This document shows, piece by piece, positions 19,985-29,235 of a stretch of 64,000 nucleotides of DNA. The notes below the pieces were generated by a model. That model searched no databases, was not told where the DNA came from, and saw only the letters and a program-made list of their open reading frames with translations. Source of the stretch: an uncultured Pelagibacteraceae bacterium. GTDB taxonomy: Bacteria > Pseudomonadota > Alphaproteobacteria > Pelagibacterales > Pelagibacteraceae. How positions within the stretch are numbered: the stretch's first letter is position 1; the number at the start of each line of letters is the position of its first letter. The stretch lies in assembly GCA_902615445.1 (NCBI GenBank), contig CACMOQ010000005.1, positions 37,140-101,139 of the forward strand, written 5' to 3'. A program made the translations under genes and the position numbers.

Positions 19985-21423
19985 TAAGCAACTTTTATTT
20001 TTCCCAATTTATTATTTTCTAAATAAGTCTTAATTGAAGATGCAGCATCTCTTCCATCTTTAATAGCCCAAACAACTAAAGAAGCTCCTCTCACAATATC
20101 CCCTGCAGCAAAAACACCTTTTAAATTAGTTTCCATAGTATCAAAATCTGCTTTAATAGTTCCCCATCTAGTAACTTGTAATTCCTGAGCGTCAAAAAGA
20201 AGGGGTAAATTTTCTGGATCAAAACCTAGAGCTTTTATAACCATATCAGCTTTTATTTCAAACGCCGAACCTTCTATAATTTCTGGTTTCCTTCTTCCAG
20301 ATTCGTCTGGTTCACCTAATTTAATTTGATCGACTAATAAATTTTCAATTTTATTTTTTCCTTTAAATTCTTTTGGACTAGATAACCACACAAACTCAAC
20401 ACCTTCCTCCTCAGCATTTGCTACTTCTCTTGCTGATCCGGGCATATTTTCTTTATCTCTTCTATAAATACATTTTACTGATTTTGCATTTTGTCTAACT
20501 GATGTTCTTACACAATCCATAGCAGTATCACCACCACCTATTACAACAACATCTTTTCCTTCAGCATTTAATATACCTTTGTCGAATAATTCTACTTTAT
20601 CTCCTAAGCCTTTTTTATTTGATGCTGTCAAAAACTCCATTGCTGGAAAAATATTTTCTAAATCATTTCCAGGTAATTCAATTTCTCTCGGTTTATAAAC
20701 ACCGGTAGCAATTAAAATTGCATCATGTTCTTTTCTTAATTGCTCTAAAGTCGCATCTTTTCCTACTTCAAAGTTTTGAATAAATTTAATTCCACCATCC
20801 TTTAAGAGTTTTGTACGTCTTTCAACTACATATTTTTCTAATTTAAAATTTGGGATACCATAAATTAACAATCCTCCTGCACGATCATATCGATCATACA
20901 CGGTAATTTTATAACCATTTTGTCTGAGTTGCTCAGCTGCTGCTAATCCTGCAGGACCTGCTCCAATTATGCCGACACTTTGATCTTTTTCATATTTCAC
21001 ATCAATTGGTTTAACCCAACCCTTTTCCCATGCGTTATCAGTTATATATTTTTCAACTGAACCTATCGTTACAGTTCCATGGCCTGATTGTTCTATTACA
21101 CAATTTCCTTCACACAATCTGTCTTGTGGACAAATTCTTCCACAAACTTCTGGCATGTTGTTAGTACTTTGGGATAACTCGTAAGCTTCTTTAAGTCTTC
21201 CTTCTGCTGTTAATTTTAACCAATCTGGAATATTATTACTTAGTGGACAATGCACTTGGCAAAAAGGGACTCCACATTGCGAACATCTACTTGATTGATC
21301 TTGTGCTTTCTGATTAATAAAATCTCCATAAATCTCATTAAAATCTGATTTCCTTGTGTCTACATCCCTTTTAGGTGGGTTTTGTTGACCTATTTTTACA
21401 AATTTTAGCATTTTATCTGACAT
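19984..21423 (-). CDS. gltD: Glutamate synthase small subunit
   Basis: GOGAT beta passes electrons from NADPH through FAD and two Fe-S clusters to GltB. Its 479 residues hold the N-terminal cysteine motifs RCSQCGVPFCQVHCP (about 46-60) and CGRICPQDRLCEGNC (about 94-108), an FAD site VGIIGAGPAGLAAAEQLR (about 149-166) and an NADPH site VVVIGGGDTAMDCVR (about 290-304). It is the first gene of the gltD-gltB pair and is transcribed away from uppP. The 183-bp shared upstream region contains a dyad at 21480-21500. Confidence 0.97.
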   Translation of the reverse strand: MSDKMLKFVKIGQQNPPKRDVDTRKSDFNEIYGDFINQKAQDQSSRCSQCGVPFCQVHCPLSNNIPDWLKLTAEGRLKEAYELSQSTNNMPEVCGRICPQDRLCEGNCVIEQSGHGTVTIGSVEKYITDNAWEKGWVKPIDVKYEKDQSVGIIGAGPAGLAAAEQLRQNGYKITVYDRYDRAGGLLIYGIPNFKLEKYVVERRTKLLKDGGIKFIQNFEVGKDATLEQLRKEHDAILIATGVYKPREIELPGNDLENIFPAMEFLTASNKKGLGDKVELFDKGILNAEGKDVVVIGGGDTAMDCVRTSVRQNAKSVKCIYRRDKENMPGSAREVANAEEEGVEFVWLSSPKEFKGKNKIENLLVDQIKLGEPDESGRRKPEIIEGSAFEIKADMVIKALGFDPENLPLLFDAQELQVTRWGTIKADFDTMETNLKGVFAAGDIVRGASLVVWAIKDGRDAASSIKTYLENNKLGKIKVA

Positions 21424-21479
21424 AACAATTATAAATCTAAAGCAAAATATACTTTGTTTTTCAATGTAAAAGAAATATT

Positions 21480-21500
21480 TAGGTCAGTATATATTACCTA
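21480..21500. promoter_or_regulatory. Interrupted inverted repeat between gltD and uppP
   Basis: Arms TAGGT (21480-21484) and ACCTA (21496-21500) flank an 11-bp AT core in the divergent gltD/uppP region, about 57-77 bp before the gltD start codon. The form fits an operator for a dimeric regulator of nitrogen assimilation, but no protein can be named and chance is not excluded. Confidence 0.25.
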
Positions 21501-21606
21501 ATTTGATGAATATTGCCTTTGAATTCTGGGTTTTTGGATAAATGCATATCTAATATGAATAAATCGAATTGTTTGAAATCAATATTTTTTAAGTTACCAC
21601 ACTTAA

Positions 21607-22374
21607 ATGTTAAACGAATTTTTAGAAATATTGATTCTCTCAGCAGTTCAAGGGATATCAGAATTCTTACCAATTAGCTCCTCAGCACATTTAATTTTAA
21701 TTTCTAGTTTTTTTGAATTAAAAACAAATTCTTTATTAATAGACATTAGTTTGCATTTAGGTTCGCTAATCGCAATAATATTTTATTTCAGAAAAGATTT
21801 ATTTGACTTAAATAGTAATCAAAAATATCTAAATCTAATTCTATTTGGATCGATACCGCTTTTAATATTTGGATATATATTGCATACATCAGAACTAATT
21901 TATCTTTTAAGGAATATAAAAATAATTGCTTTTACAACTTTGTTTTTTGGAATAATTTTATTTTTTTCAGACCAGGTTAAAACAGAAAAAAACATATCTA
22001 CAAATTTAAATTTTAAATCAATAATATTTATTGGTCTATTTCAAATTTTGGCATTAATACCTGGAGTTAGTCGAGCGGGTATAACTTTGACTGCGGCAAG
22101 ATTTTTAAAATTTAATAGGGTCGATGCTAGTAAAATCTCCTTTTTGTTGTCTATTCCTGCTTTAGCTGGTGCTAGTTTTCTTGGACTCAAAGACCTTATA
22201 GGTCAACCAATAGAAATAAATTATTTAATTATTTTTGCTATAATCTTATCCTTTTTATTTTCTTTTATAACAGTTAAATTTTTTTTAAGTTTTATTAACA
22301 AATTTTCGTTAAATATTTTTGTAATTTATAGAATTTTATTATCACTTATCTTATTTGGAATTATTTATCTTTAA
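21607..22374 (+). CDS. uppP: Undecaprenyl-diphosphatase
   Basis: This BacA/UppP integral membrane phosphatase recycles undecaprenyl pyrophosphate for peptidoglycan and glycan synthesis. Its 255 residues are near the family length. Both signatures are present: AVQGISEFLPISSSAHL (about 13-29) with the catalytic Glu/Ser region, and PGVSRAGITLTAARF (about 155-169). About eight hydrophobic segments are visible. It is transcribed divergently from gltD, and its stop overlaps the end of the EamA transporter gene by four bases. Confidence 0.95.
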   Translation: MLNEFLEILILSAVQGISEFLPISSSAHLILISSFFELKTNSLLIDISLHLGSLIAIIFYFRKDLFDLNSNQKYLNLILFGSIPLLIFGYILHTSELIYLLRNIKIIAFTTLFFGIILFFSDQVKTEKNISTNLNFKSIIFIGLFQILALIPGVSRAGITLTAARFLKFNRVDASKISFLLSIPALAGASFLGLKDLIGQPIEINYLIIFAIILSFLFSFITVKFFLSFINKFSLNIFVIYRILLSLILFGIIYL

Positions 22375-23261
22375 GAAGTCCTTTTTATTAACGGAACCAA
22401 TTGAGAAAACAAAACACCTGATAATATAAATAAACATCCTAACAAATTATTTATATCTAATATTTGATTCAGCAAAAACCATGCTGCTACTGTAGCAAAA
22501 ACACCTTCAAGAGAAAATATTATAGCAGCTGGAGCAGGGGTAATATTTTTTTGAGCGTATATCTGTAATACAAAAGCAAGTCCACCTGATAATATTCCAG
22601 CATATAAAATTGAATCTATCTCGTTTAAGATATTTTCAATAATAAACTCCTCATAAACTGAGCCAATTAAAAAAGAAAATATAGCTACAATTAAAGTTTG
22701 AACAGCACCGATGCTTAAAGGTAAATTGTATTTTGCAATGATCATTCCTGTAAAAATAATATGCGTACTCCAGAATAATGCTCCAAGAATAACCAATGTA
22801 TCTCCAAGCCTAACTGTAGCATCATAAAAACTTGTTAATAGATATCCACCAATTAAGCATAAAATTACTGAAGGCCATACACTCCAATGTAATGAGTTCC
22901 TCTTAAATATAAAAAGAATAATTGGTACTATAGGGACATAAAAAATTGTAAAAAAGGCGGCGTTAGCTACATCTGTATAAATTAGAGCTATTTGCTGTAA
23001 TGCCGAGCCTAAAAAAAGTGACAATCCAATTAAACAGGATAAAATAACAAAATATTTATAACCAATTTTAAACTCTATTTTAAATTTTTTGGTCTCAAAT
23101 AATAATGCTAAAGGTAGTATTGCTAAAAAACCTACAAAAAATCTAACTGCGTTAAATGTAAATGGACCTATATCATCCATACCAGTGTCTTGAGCTATGA
23201 ATGTAGTTCCCCAAATGAATGTGCATAACAAAGCACTTAACAATGAAACACTCTTGGACAT
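22371..23261 (-). CDS. DMT-family transporter (EamA domains)
   Basis: A 296-residue membrane protein with about ten hydrophobic segments arranged as two EamA repeats (roughly 5-140 and 150-288). The first opens with LLCTFIWGTTFIAQD, typical of this superfamily. DMT proteins export or import small metabolites such as amino acids or nucleosides. The substrate here is unknown. It lies seven bases after aceF on the same strand and may be cotranscribed with the pyruvate dehydrogenase genes. The gene end overlaps uppP convergently. Confidence 0.85.
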   Translation of the reverse strand: MSKSVSLLSALLCTFIWGTTFIAQDTGMDDIGPFTFNAVRFFVGFLAILPLALLFETKKFKIEFKIGYKYFVILSCLIGLSLFLGSALQQIALIYTDVANAAFFTIFYVPIVPIILFIFKRNSLHWSVWPSVILCLIGGYLLTSFYDATVRLGDTLVILGALFWSTHIIFTGMIIAKYNLPLSIGAVQTLIVAIFSFLIGSVYEEFIIENILNEIDSILYAGILSGGLAFVLQIYAQKNITPAPAAIIFSLEGVFATVAAWFLLNQILDINNLLGCLFILSGVLFSQLVPLIKRTS

Positions 23262-23268
23262 TATTTAA

Positions 23269-24534
23269 TTAAACAGCTAGTTTATAGGCAAAATTTTTGC
23301 CCAGATTTTCTTTTAAATTATTATTAAATCGAGCTGCCTCCGCACCGTCGATAATTCTATGATCATACGATAAAGAAAGTGGTAACATAGTACGTGTAAC
23401 AAATTTTCCATCCATAAATATCTGTTTTTTTTCTGCTCTGCCTACTCCCAAAATAGCAACCTCTGGATAGTTTATAATTGGGGTGAAGAAAGATCCACCA
23501 ATTCCTCCAAGGCTAGTTATGGTCATCGAACCTCCAAACAATTCTTTTTTTTCAATTTTAAGATCTCTGCATTGCTGACTTATTTTTTTTAATTCTGTGC
23601 TTATTAAAGAAATATTCTTATTATCAGCATTCCTTAATTTTGGAACCATCAAACCATGAGGAGTATCTACTGCTATACCAACATGATAATATTTTTTAAC
23701 AGTCATTTTACCATTTTCGATTTCATCGATTGAAGTATTAAAATTTGGAAATTTTTTCAATGATGCGGTTAATGCCTTTACGATGAAAGCTAATGGTGTA
23801 ATTTTTTTTTTTTCACCAGTATATATATCCGTTAGAGAAGTTCTGAATTCCTCTAATTCAGTTATATCGGCTTCATCATGATTAGTTACGTGAGGAATTT
23901 TTGTCCAAGAATTCATCAAATATTTAGATGATAACTTTTTTACTCTAGGGATGTCTTTAATGTCTACTTCTCCAAAATCTGAATGTGAATATTCTAGCTC
24001 AATTTTTTTTTCAGTTCTGTCTTGATCTTTGAAATTTTTATTAGATTTGGTTGCAACAAATAACTTCACATCACTTTCAGTAACCCTCCCTTGTCTTTCA
24101 CTACCAGGAACTTTATTAATATTTACTCCTAGTTCTCTTGCAAATTTTCTTACTTTTGGTGATGCAGAAGCTTTTGCAGGAAAATCTTTGATTATTATAT
24201 TTTTAGTTTCATTACTTTTTTTTAATTCGTTTTTTTTTATTTCTTTTGAGAATTGGTTTTTTGGTAATTCCTGGACACTTGTTTTTTTAATTTCTTTCTC
24301 GCTTTCAATTTCAATAATTTTATCACCCTCTGATACTTTGTCTCCAATTTTAACTTTTAAAAAAGTTACAGTACCATCATCAGATGATGGTATTTCCACA
24401 CTAGATTTATCGCTCTCAATAGTTATTAGTGGATCATTCTTTTTAATTTTTTGACCTTTTTTAATTAAAACTTCAATGACTTCTACATCTTTAAAGTCAC
24501 CAATATTTGGAACTTTTATATCTTTCTTTGGCAT
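23269..24534 (-). CDS. aceF: Pyruvate dehydrogenase E2 (dihydrolipoyl acetyltransferase)
   Basis: This transfers the acetyl group from lipoyl to CoA in the pyruvate dehydrogenase complex. Its 421 residues contain a single lipoyl domain (about 1-78, lysine in ESDKSSVEIP), a Lys/Glu-rich linker, a peripheral subunit-binding domain (ASPKVRKFARELGVN, about 132-146) and the catalytic domain ending with SYDHRIIDGAEAARF, which carries the DHRxxDG signature. AceE-type complexes often have E2 with up to three lipoyl domains. Here there is one, with another on E1. It overlaps aceE by one base. No E3 gene follows. Confidence 0.95.
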   Translation of the reverse strand: MPKKDIKVPNIGDFKDVEVIEVLIKKGQKIKKNDPLITIESDKSSVEIPSSDDGTVTFLKVKIGDKVSEGDKIIEIESEKEIKKTSVQELPKNQFSKEIKKNELKKSNETKNIIIKDFPAKASASPKVRKFARELGVNINKVPGSERQGRVTESDVKLFVATKSNKNFKDQDRTEKKIELEYSHSDFGEVDIKDIPRVKKLSSKYLMNSWTKIPHVTNHDEADITELEEFRTSLTDIYTGEKKKITPLAFIVKALTASLKKFPNFNTSIDEIENGKMTVKKYYHVGIAVDTPHGLMVPKLRNADNKNISLISTELKKISQQCRDLKIEKKELFGGSMTITSLGGIGGSFFTPIINYPEVAILGVGRAEKKQIFMDGKFVTRTMLPLSLSYDHRIIDGAEAARFNNNLKENLGKNFAYKLAV

Positions 24535-27500
24535 TAGAGTTTTGTGGGCATTGGTTTTTTTTTATCAATTTTATATTTCTTTATTGCTTCTTGAGCATAT
24601 TTAGATGCAATTAATTGTTCTTTAGCTAAAATACTTAGCCCAAAAGTAACAACATGCTCTTTATCAACTTCAAAAAACTTTCTTAAATTCTTTCTTGTAT
24701 CACTTCTACCAAATCCGTCTGTTCCTAGTGAATAAAAGCTTTTATTTATATAAGGTCGAATTTGGTCAGAGTTCATTCTCATATAATCTGATGCAGCTAG
24801 AATAGGACCTTCAGTTTTACCTAAACAACTTTCAACATAAGATTTTTTTGGTTCTTTTTCAGGATTCAATAAATTATACCTCTCAACCTCTAAACCATCT
24901 CTTCTTAATTCATTAAAACTAGTCACACTCCAAACCTCGCTATCAATTTGATATTCAGTTTGTAAAATTTCTGCACCAGCTATCATTTCTCTTAAGATTG
25001 TACCAGATCCTAAAAATTGAATTTTAGTTTTTTTATATTTGTTAAATTCTTTTATTTTATACATTCCTTTTAATATACCTTCTTCACATGATTTATGTGT
25101 TGGCATAGCAGGGTGAGGATAATTTTCATTCATTGTTGTAATGTAATAAAAAATATTTTCTTTATTCTCGTGCATTCTTTTCAACCCTTCTCTAAATATA
25201 GTTGCTAGCTCATAATGAAATGTTGGATCATAGGACTTACAATTAGGAATTGTTGATGCCATTAAATGACTATGTCCATCTTGGTGTTGTAAGCCTTCTC
25301 CTGCTAAAGTAGTTCTTCCAGCAGTAGCACCAATTAAAAATCCTCTTGATTGACTATCTGCTCCCGCCCAAGCAAAGTCTCCTATTCTCTGAAAACCAAA
25401 CATTGAATAAAATAAATAAATTGGGATCATTTCAATATCATGATTTGTGTAAGAAGTGCCTGCAGCAATCCATGAGGACATTGCACCTGCCTCATTGATT
25501 CCTTCCTCCAAAACTTGTCCACTTTTTTCTTCTCTATATGAACTTAATTGTGCCGCGTCCTCAGGTTCATATTTTTGCCCTTCATAAGCATAAATACCAA
25601 TTTTTTGAAAAAAACCCTCCATTCCAAATGTTCTCGCCTCATCAGGAATAATCGGCACCAATCTTGGAGCAACATTTTTATCTCTTAAAAGATTTGTTAA
25701 CATTCTGACTAATGCCATGGTTGTTGACATCTCTTTATCTCCTGTTGATTCTTTCATATTGTCAAAGATGTTTTTTGGAGGAGCTTTAATGGGTTTTGCA
25801 TAAGTAGTTCTCTCTGGGATAAATCCCCCCAATTGAAGTCTTTTTTCTTTTATGTACTTTATTTCTGGTGAGTTTTGGTCTGGCTTATAATATTCAATAT
25901 TTTGTACTTGTTTGTCAGTTAGAGGAACATCAAACCTGTCTCTGTAATACATCAAATCGTTTATATCTAATTTTTTAGTTTGATGTGTTGTATTTACACT
26001 TTCACCACTTTTACCCATACCATAACCCTTTATAGTCTTGGCAATCACAACTGTTGGGCTTCCAATATTTTTAGAGGCTTTATCATAAGCTGCAAAAACT
26101 TTGTGAGGATCATGTCCACCTCTATTTAGTCTCCATATATCTTTGTCTGAAAGGCTTGAAACTAACTCTTTAGTTTCAGGATATTTACCAAAAAACTTTT
26201 CTCTGACATAAGCTCCGTCTCTTGCTTTCATCGCTTGATATTCACCATCAACAGTTTCATTCATAACTTTGATTAAATGACCAGTTTTATCATTAGCTAA
26301 TAGTGGGTCCCAATAAGAACCCCAGATTACTTTGATAACATTCCATCCAGCTCCTCTAAAAATACCCTCTAATTCTTGTATAATTTTTCCATTCCCCCTC
26401 ACTGGCCCGTCCAATCTTTGAAGATTGCAATTGATTACAAATATTAAATTATCTAATTTTTCTCTAGCTGCTAAACCAATTGCACCTAAAGACTCTGGTT
26501 CATCCATTTCCCCATCTCCTAAAAAAGCCCACACTTTTCGTCCTTCATCTTTAATTAGACCTCTATTAATTAAATATTTCATATATCTTGCTTGATATAT
26601 TGCTAACATTGGTCCTAAACCCATTGAGACTGTAGGAAATTGCCAAAAATTTGGCATCAACCAAGGGTGTGGATAAGATGATAGACCTCCTGGATCGACT
26701 TCTTGTCTAAAACTATCTAATTGCTTTTCGTTAAGTCTTCCTTCAAGAAACGCTCTTGCATACATACCTGGTGCGCTATGCCCTTGAAAGTAAATCAAAT
26801 CCCCACCAAATTTATTATTTTTTGCTCTCCAAAAATGATTCATACCTACATCATAAAGTGTAGCAGCTGATGCAAATGTTCCAATATGTCCTCCTAGCTC
26901 TGGAAACTTTTTGTTCGCACGTACAACCATTGCTGCGGAATTCCATCTTATTAATGACCTAATTCTTCTCTCAATATTTTGATCACCATTTGATTTTTTC
27001 TCTTCATTTACTGGAATTGTATTTATATAGGGTGTGTTTTGTGTGTAGGGAATATTTGCACCCTCCATATAAGCTTTATTTATTAATTCCTTTATTAAAT
27101 AATGAGCTCTCTGATTACCATCTTTTTCAATTACTGCAGAAAGTGACTCTAGCCACTCATTGGTTTCTAATGGATCAATATCACCGTCATTAACTACTTG
27201 GATTATCTCTGATTTTTTTCTCTCACTATTATTTGTATGGATAGTTTGCTCTTGTTTTTTTTCTAATGATTTCTCTGCCTCTTTAATCAAGTTTTCAGTG
27301 TCTTTTGGAATAGTTTCCAGTGAAGAATTTTTTTCGCTTGAACCTGATACACTCAGAATTAAATCACCTTTCGAAACTTTATCACCTACTTTAACTTTAA
27401 TTGACTCGATTGTGCCTGATAATGTCGAAGGTATTTCAACACTTGATTTATCACTTTCAATAGTTACTACTGGATCGTTCTTGGCAATTTCTTCACCTTC

Positions 27501-27572
27501 TTTGACAAGTAATTCAATAATCTCTACATTTTCAAAATCGCCTATATCAGGAACTAATAGTTTTTCACTCAT
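24534..27572 (-). CDS. aceE: Pyruvate dehydrogenase E1 (homodimeric AceE) with N-terminal lipoyl domain
   Basis: Thiamine-diphosphate-dependent decarboxylation of pyruvate. Its 1012 residues exceed the roughly 890 of a usual AceE because the first 80 or so residues form a lipoyl domain (VPDIGDFENVEII, then ESDKSSVEIP with the lipoyl-lysine), followed by a charged linker to about residue 125. The AceE body then begins (DPLETNEWLESL, about 133). It contains the ThDP region GDGEMDEPES (about 351-360) and HDPHKVFAAY. The lipoyl segment closely resembles that of the adjacent AceF, suggesting duplication and fusion. The reading frame is continuous, with no sign of a frameshift. Confidence 0.96.
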   Translation of the reverse strand: MSEKLLVPDIGDFENVEIIELLVKEGEEIAKNDPVVTIESDKSSVEIPSTLSGTIESIKVKVGDKVSKGDLILSVSGSSEKNSSLETIPKDTENLIKEAEKSLEKKQEQTIHTNNSERKKSEIIQVVNDGDIDPLETNEWLESLSAVIEKDGNQRAHYLIKELINKAYMEGANIPYTQNTPYINTIPVNEEKKSNGDQNIERRIRSLIRWNSAAMVVRANKKFPELGGHIGTFASAATLYDVGMNHFWRAKNNKFGGDLIYFQGHSAPGMYARAFLEGRLNEKQLDSFRQEVDPGGLSSYPHPWLMPNFWQFPTVSMGLGPMLAIYQARYMKYLINRGLIKDEGRKVWAFLGDGEMDEPESLGAIGLAAREKLDNLIFVINCNLQRLDGPVRGNGKIIQELEGIFRGAGWNVIKVIWGSYWDPLLANDKTGHLIKVMNETVDGEYQAMKARDGAYVREKFFGKYPETKELVSSLSDKDIWRLNRGGHDPHKVFAAYDKASKNIGSPTVVIAKTIKGYGMGKSGESVNTTHQTKKLDINDLMYYRDRFDVPLTDKQVQNIEYYKPDQNSPEIKYIKEKRLQLGGFIPERTTYAKPIKAPPKNIFDNMKESTGDKEMSTTMALVRMLTNLLRDKNVAPRLVPIIPDEARTFGMEGFFQKIGIYAYEGQKYEPEDAAQLSSYREEKSGQVLEEGINEAGAMSSWIAAGTSYTNHDIEMIPIYLFYSMFGFQRIGDFAWAGADSQSRGFLIGATAGRTTLAGEGLQHQDGHSHLMASTIPNCKSYDPTFHYELATIFREGLKRMHENKENIFYYITTMNENYPHPAMPTHKSCEEGILKGMYKIKEFNKYKKTKIQFLGSGTILREMIAGAEILQTEYQIDSEVWSVTSFNELRRDGLEVERYNLLNPEKEPKKSYVESCLGKTEGPILAASDYMRMNSDQIRPYINKSFYSLGTDGFGRSDTRKNLRKFFEVDKEHVVTFGLSILAKEQLIASKYAQEAIKKYKIDKKKPMPTKL

Positions 27573-27673
27573 TTGATATTAAGATCTTATACACTATAAA
27601 ATTTTACTTAATTGCTATTTTTAACACATTCTGCTCAATTTTTTGACACTCTTCTTATTTATCCTTTAGAAAA

Positions 27674-27790
27674 ATGATTAAAAAGTTATTAAATAGGCTC
27701 TTGCAACCAAAAGAAAGCAATTACATTGATGCTAAAATTTGGATGCAAAAAATTTTGCTCGAAGAGAAATTTAGAAGAATTAATTCTTAA
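27674..27790 (+). CDS. Possible 38-residue small protein
   Basis: An uninterrupted ATG-to-TAA frame between aceE and the thiolase gene, on the opposite strand to both. It encodes MIKKLLNRLLQPKESN followed by YIDAKIWMQKILLEEKFRRINS, a basic amphipathic helical-looking peptide. No Shine-Dalgarno is evident, and its stop overlaps that of the thiolase gene. Protein-like composition is the only support. Confidence 0.3.
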   Translation: MIKKLLNRLLQPKESNYIDAKIWMQKILLEEKFRRINS

Positions 27791-28962
27791 ATTCTCTCAA
27801 CACATAAAGCTATGCCCATTCCACCACCTATGCATAGTGTAGCACAACCTTTGTTCTTTTTTTGTTTTATCATCTCATGAATAAGAGTAACTAATATTCT
27901 GGCACCTGATGCTCCTATAGGATGACCCAATGCTATAGCTCCTCCGTTAACATTAACTTTATGCTCATCGATATTTAATTCACGTATCACTGCAATGCTT
28001 TGAGCAGCAAAAGCCTCATTAATTTCAAAAAGATCTATGTCATTTAAATCCCATTTTGCTTTTTTTAGTGCTTTACGCACAGCCTCAATTGGTCCAAGGC
28101 CCATTAGAGTTGGATCAACTCCGACTGAAGCCCATGATGTTATCTTAACTAACGGTTGAATTGATTTTTTTTTAGCCTCTTCTAAGGTCGTTAATAATAA
28201 AGCAGCTGCGCCATCATTAATTCCTGATGAATTTCCAGGTGTCACAGTTCCATTTTTTAAGAACACTGCTTTTAATTTCTCTAAGTCCAATTTATTTAGA
28301 TCTTTTCTTGGGTGCTCATCTTTTTCAAGATTGATACCAAGTTGATTTATTTTGACTAGTTCTTCCTTAAATTTATTTGTGTTAATCGCAATTTCTGTTT
28401 TTTTTTGAGAATTTAGAGCAAAATCATCCTGGTCTGCCCTTGAAATATTAAATTTCTTTGCAACATTTTCAGCAGTCACACCCATATGATAATTATTAAA
28501 TGCGTCTATCAATCCATCATTTATCATTGTATTTATCAACTGTTTCTCTGAAATTTTTTTATTATCACGATAAAAAATTGAATGTGGAGCTAATGACATG
28601 TTTTCTTGGCCACCCGAAATTACATTTTTTGCCTCTCCTAATTTAATTGATTGATATCCTGAGATTACAGCTCTAAGTCCAGATCCACAAACTTGATTAA
28701 CTATATGAGCTGGTTTAGAGATATTTATACCTGCATTAATTGCTGCTTGTCTTGCAGGATTTTGACCTCCACCGGCTGTAAGCACTTGGCCCATAATTAC
28801 CTCATCAATATCATCTTTGTCTAATTTACTTTTTCTTAGAATTTCCTTTATAACAATTGATCCCAACCTATCTGCACTCAATTCTTTTAAAGATCCTTTA
28901 TAAGCTCCAATCGGTGTTCTAACAGCTTCTATAATTACAACATCATTCAATGAATTATTCAT
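27787..28962 (-). CDS. Acetyl-CoA C-acetyltransferase (thiolase)
   Basis: A 391-residue thiolase catalysing condensation of two acetyl-CoA or thiolysis of acetoacetyl-CoA. The nucleophilic cysteine lies in NQVCGSGLRAV (about 87-97). The second cysteine is in CIGGGMGIA near the C-terminus, and GHPIGASGAR carries the catalytic histidine. It begins VVIIEAVRTPIGAYKGSL, typical of PhaA/AtoB biosynthetic or degradative thiolases, and the two roles cannot be separated by sequence reading. It is transcribed alone, 215 bases upstream of aceE on the same strand. Confidence 0.93.
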   Translation of the reverse strand: MNNSLNDVVIIEAVRTPIGAYKGSLKELSADRLGSIVIKEILRKSKLDKDDIDEVIMGQVLTAGGGQNPARQAAINAGINISKPAHIVNQVCGSGLRAVISGYQSIKLGEAKNVISGGQENMSLAPHSIFYRDNKKISEKQLINTMINDGLIDAFNNYHMGVTAENVAKKFNISRADQDDFALNSQKKTEIAINTNKFKEELVKINQLGINLEKDEHPRKDLNKLDLEKLKAVFLKNGTVTPGNSSGINDGAAALLLTTLEEAKKKSIQPLVKITSWASVGVDPTLMGLGPIEAVRKALKKAKWDLNDIDLFEINEAFAAQSIAVIRELNIDEHKVNVNGGAIALGHPIGASGARILVTLIHEMIKQKKNKGCATLCIGGGMGIALCVERI

Positions 28963-29034
28963 AATAATTTAAATTTGTCTTAGCATTAAAATATACTAAA
29001 AAATGATATAGAATAATAAATAAAATTTAAAAAT

Positions 29035-29111
29035 GCGCCTGTAGCTCAATTGGATAGAGCGCTTGGCTACGGACCAGGAGGTTCTGGGTTCGACTCCTAG
29101 CAGGCGCACCA
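29035..29111 (+). tRNA. tRNA-Arg(ACG)
   Basis: A 77-nt tRNA with acceptor GCGCCTG/CAGGCGC, discriminator A and an encoded CCA. The anticodon stem CTTGG/CCAGG surrounds the loop CTACGGA, giving anticodon ACG, whose A34 is normally edited to inosine. The D-arm AGCTCAATTGGATAGAGC and T-loop TTCGACT are standard. Confidence 0.97.
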
Positions 29112-29235
29112 TAATGATAATGAATATGTTAAATTGGTTGTTGAAAACATCTCTTCAAAAATCTGTGATATATTTCTTTATCACTATCTTAATTATTCTA
29201 TTAATTTTAACTTTTGTACTATAAAAAGTAAGATT

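Noticed and set aside
21424-21606. Glutamine or other riboswitch upstream of gltD
   Set aside because: The leader is short and AT-rich with no conserved multi-stem core that I could recognise.
29134-29235. Upstream in-frame extension of the thioesterase
   Set aside because: The extra 34 residues are AT-driven and do not resemble the hotdog family. The ATG at 29236 gives the normal N-terminus.
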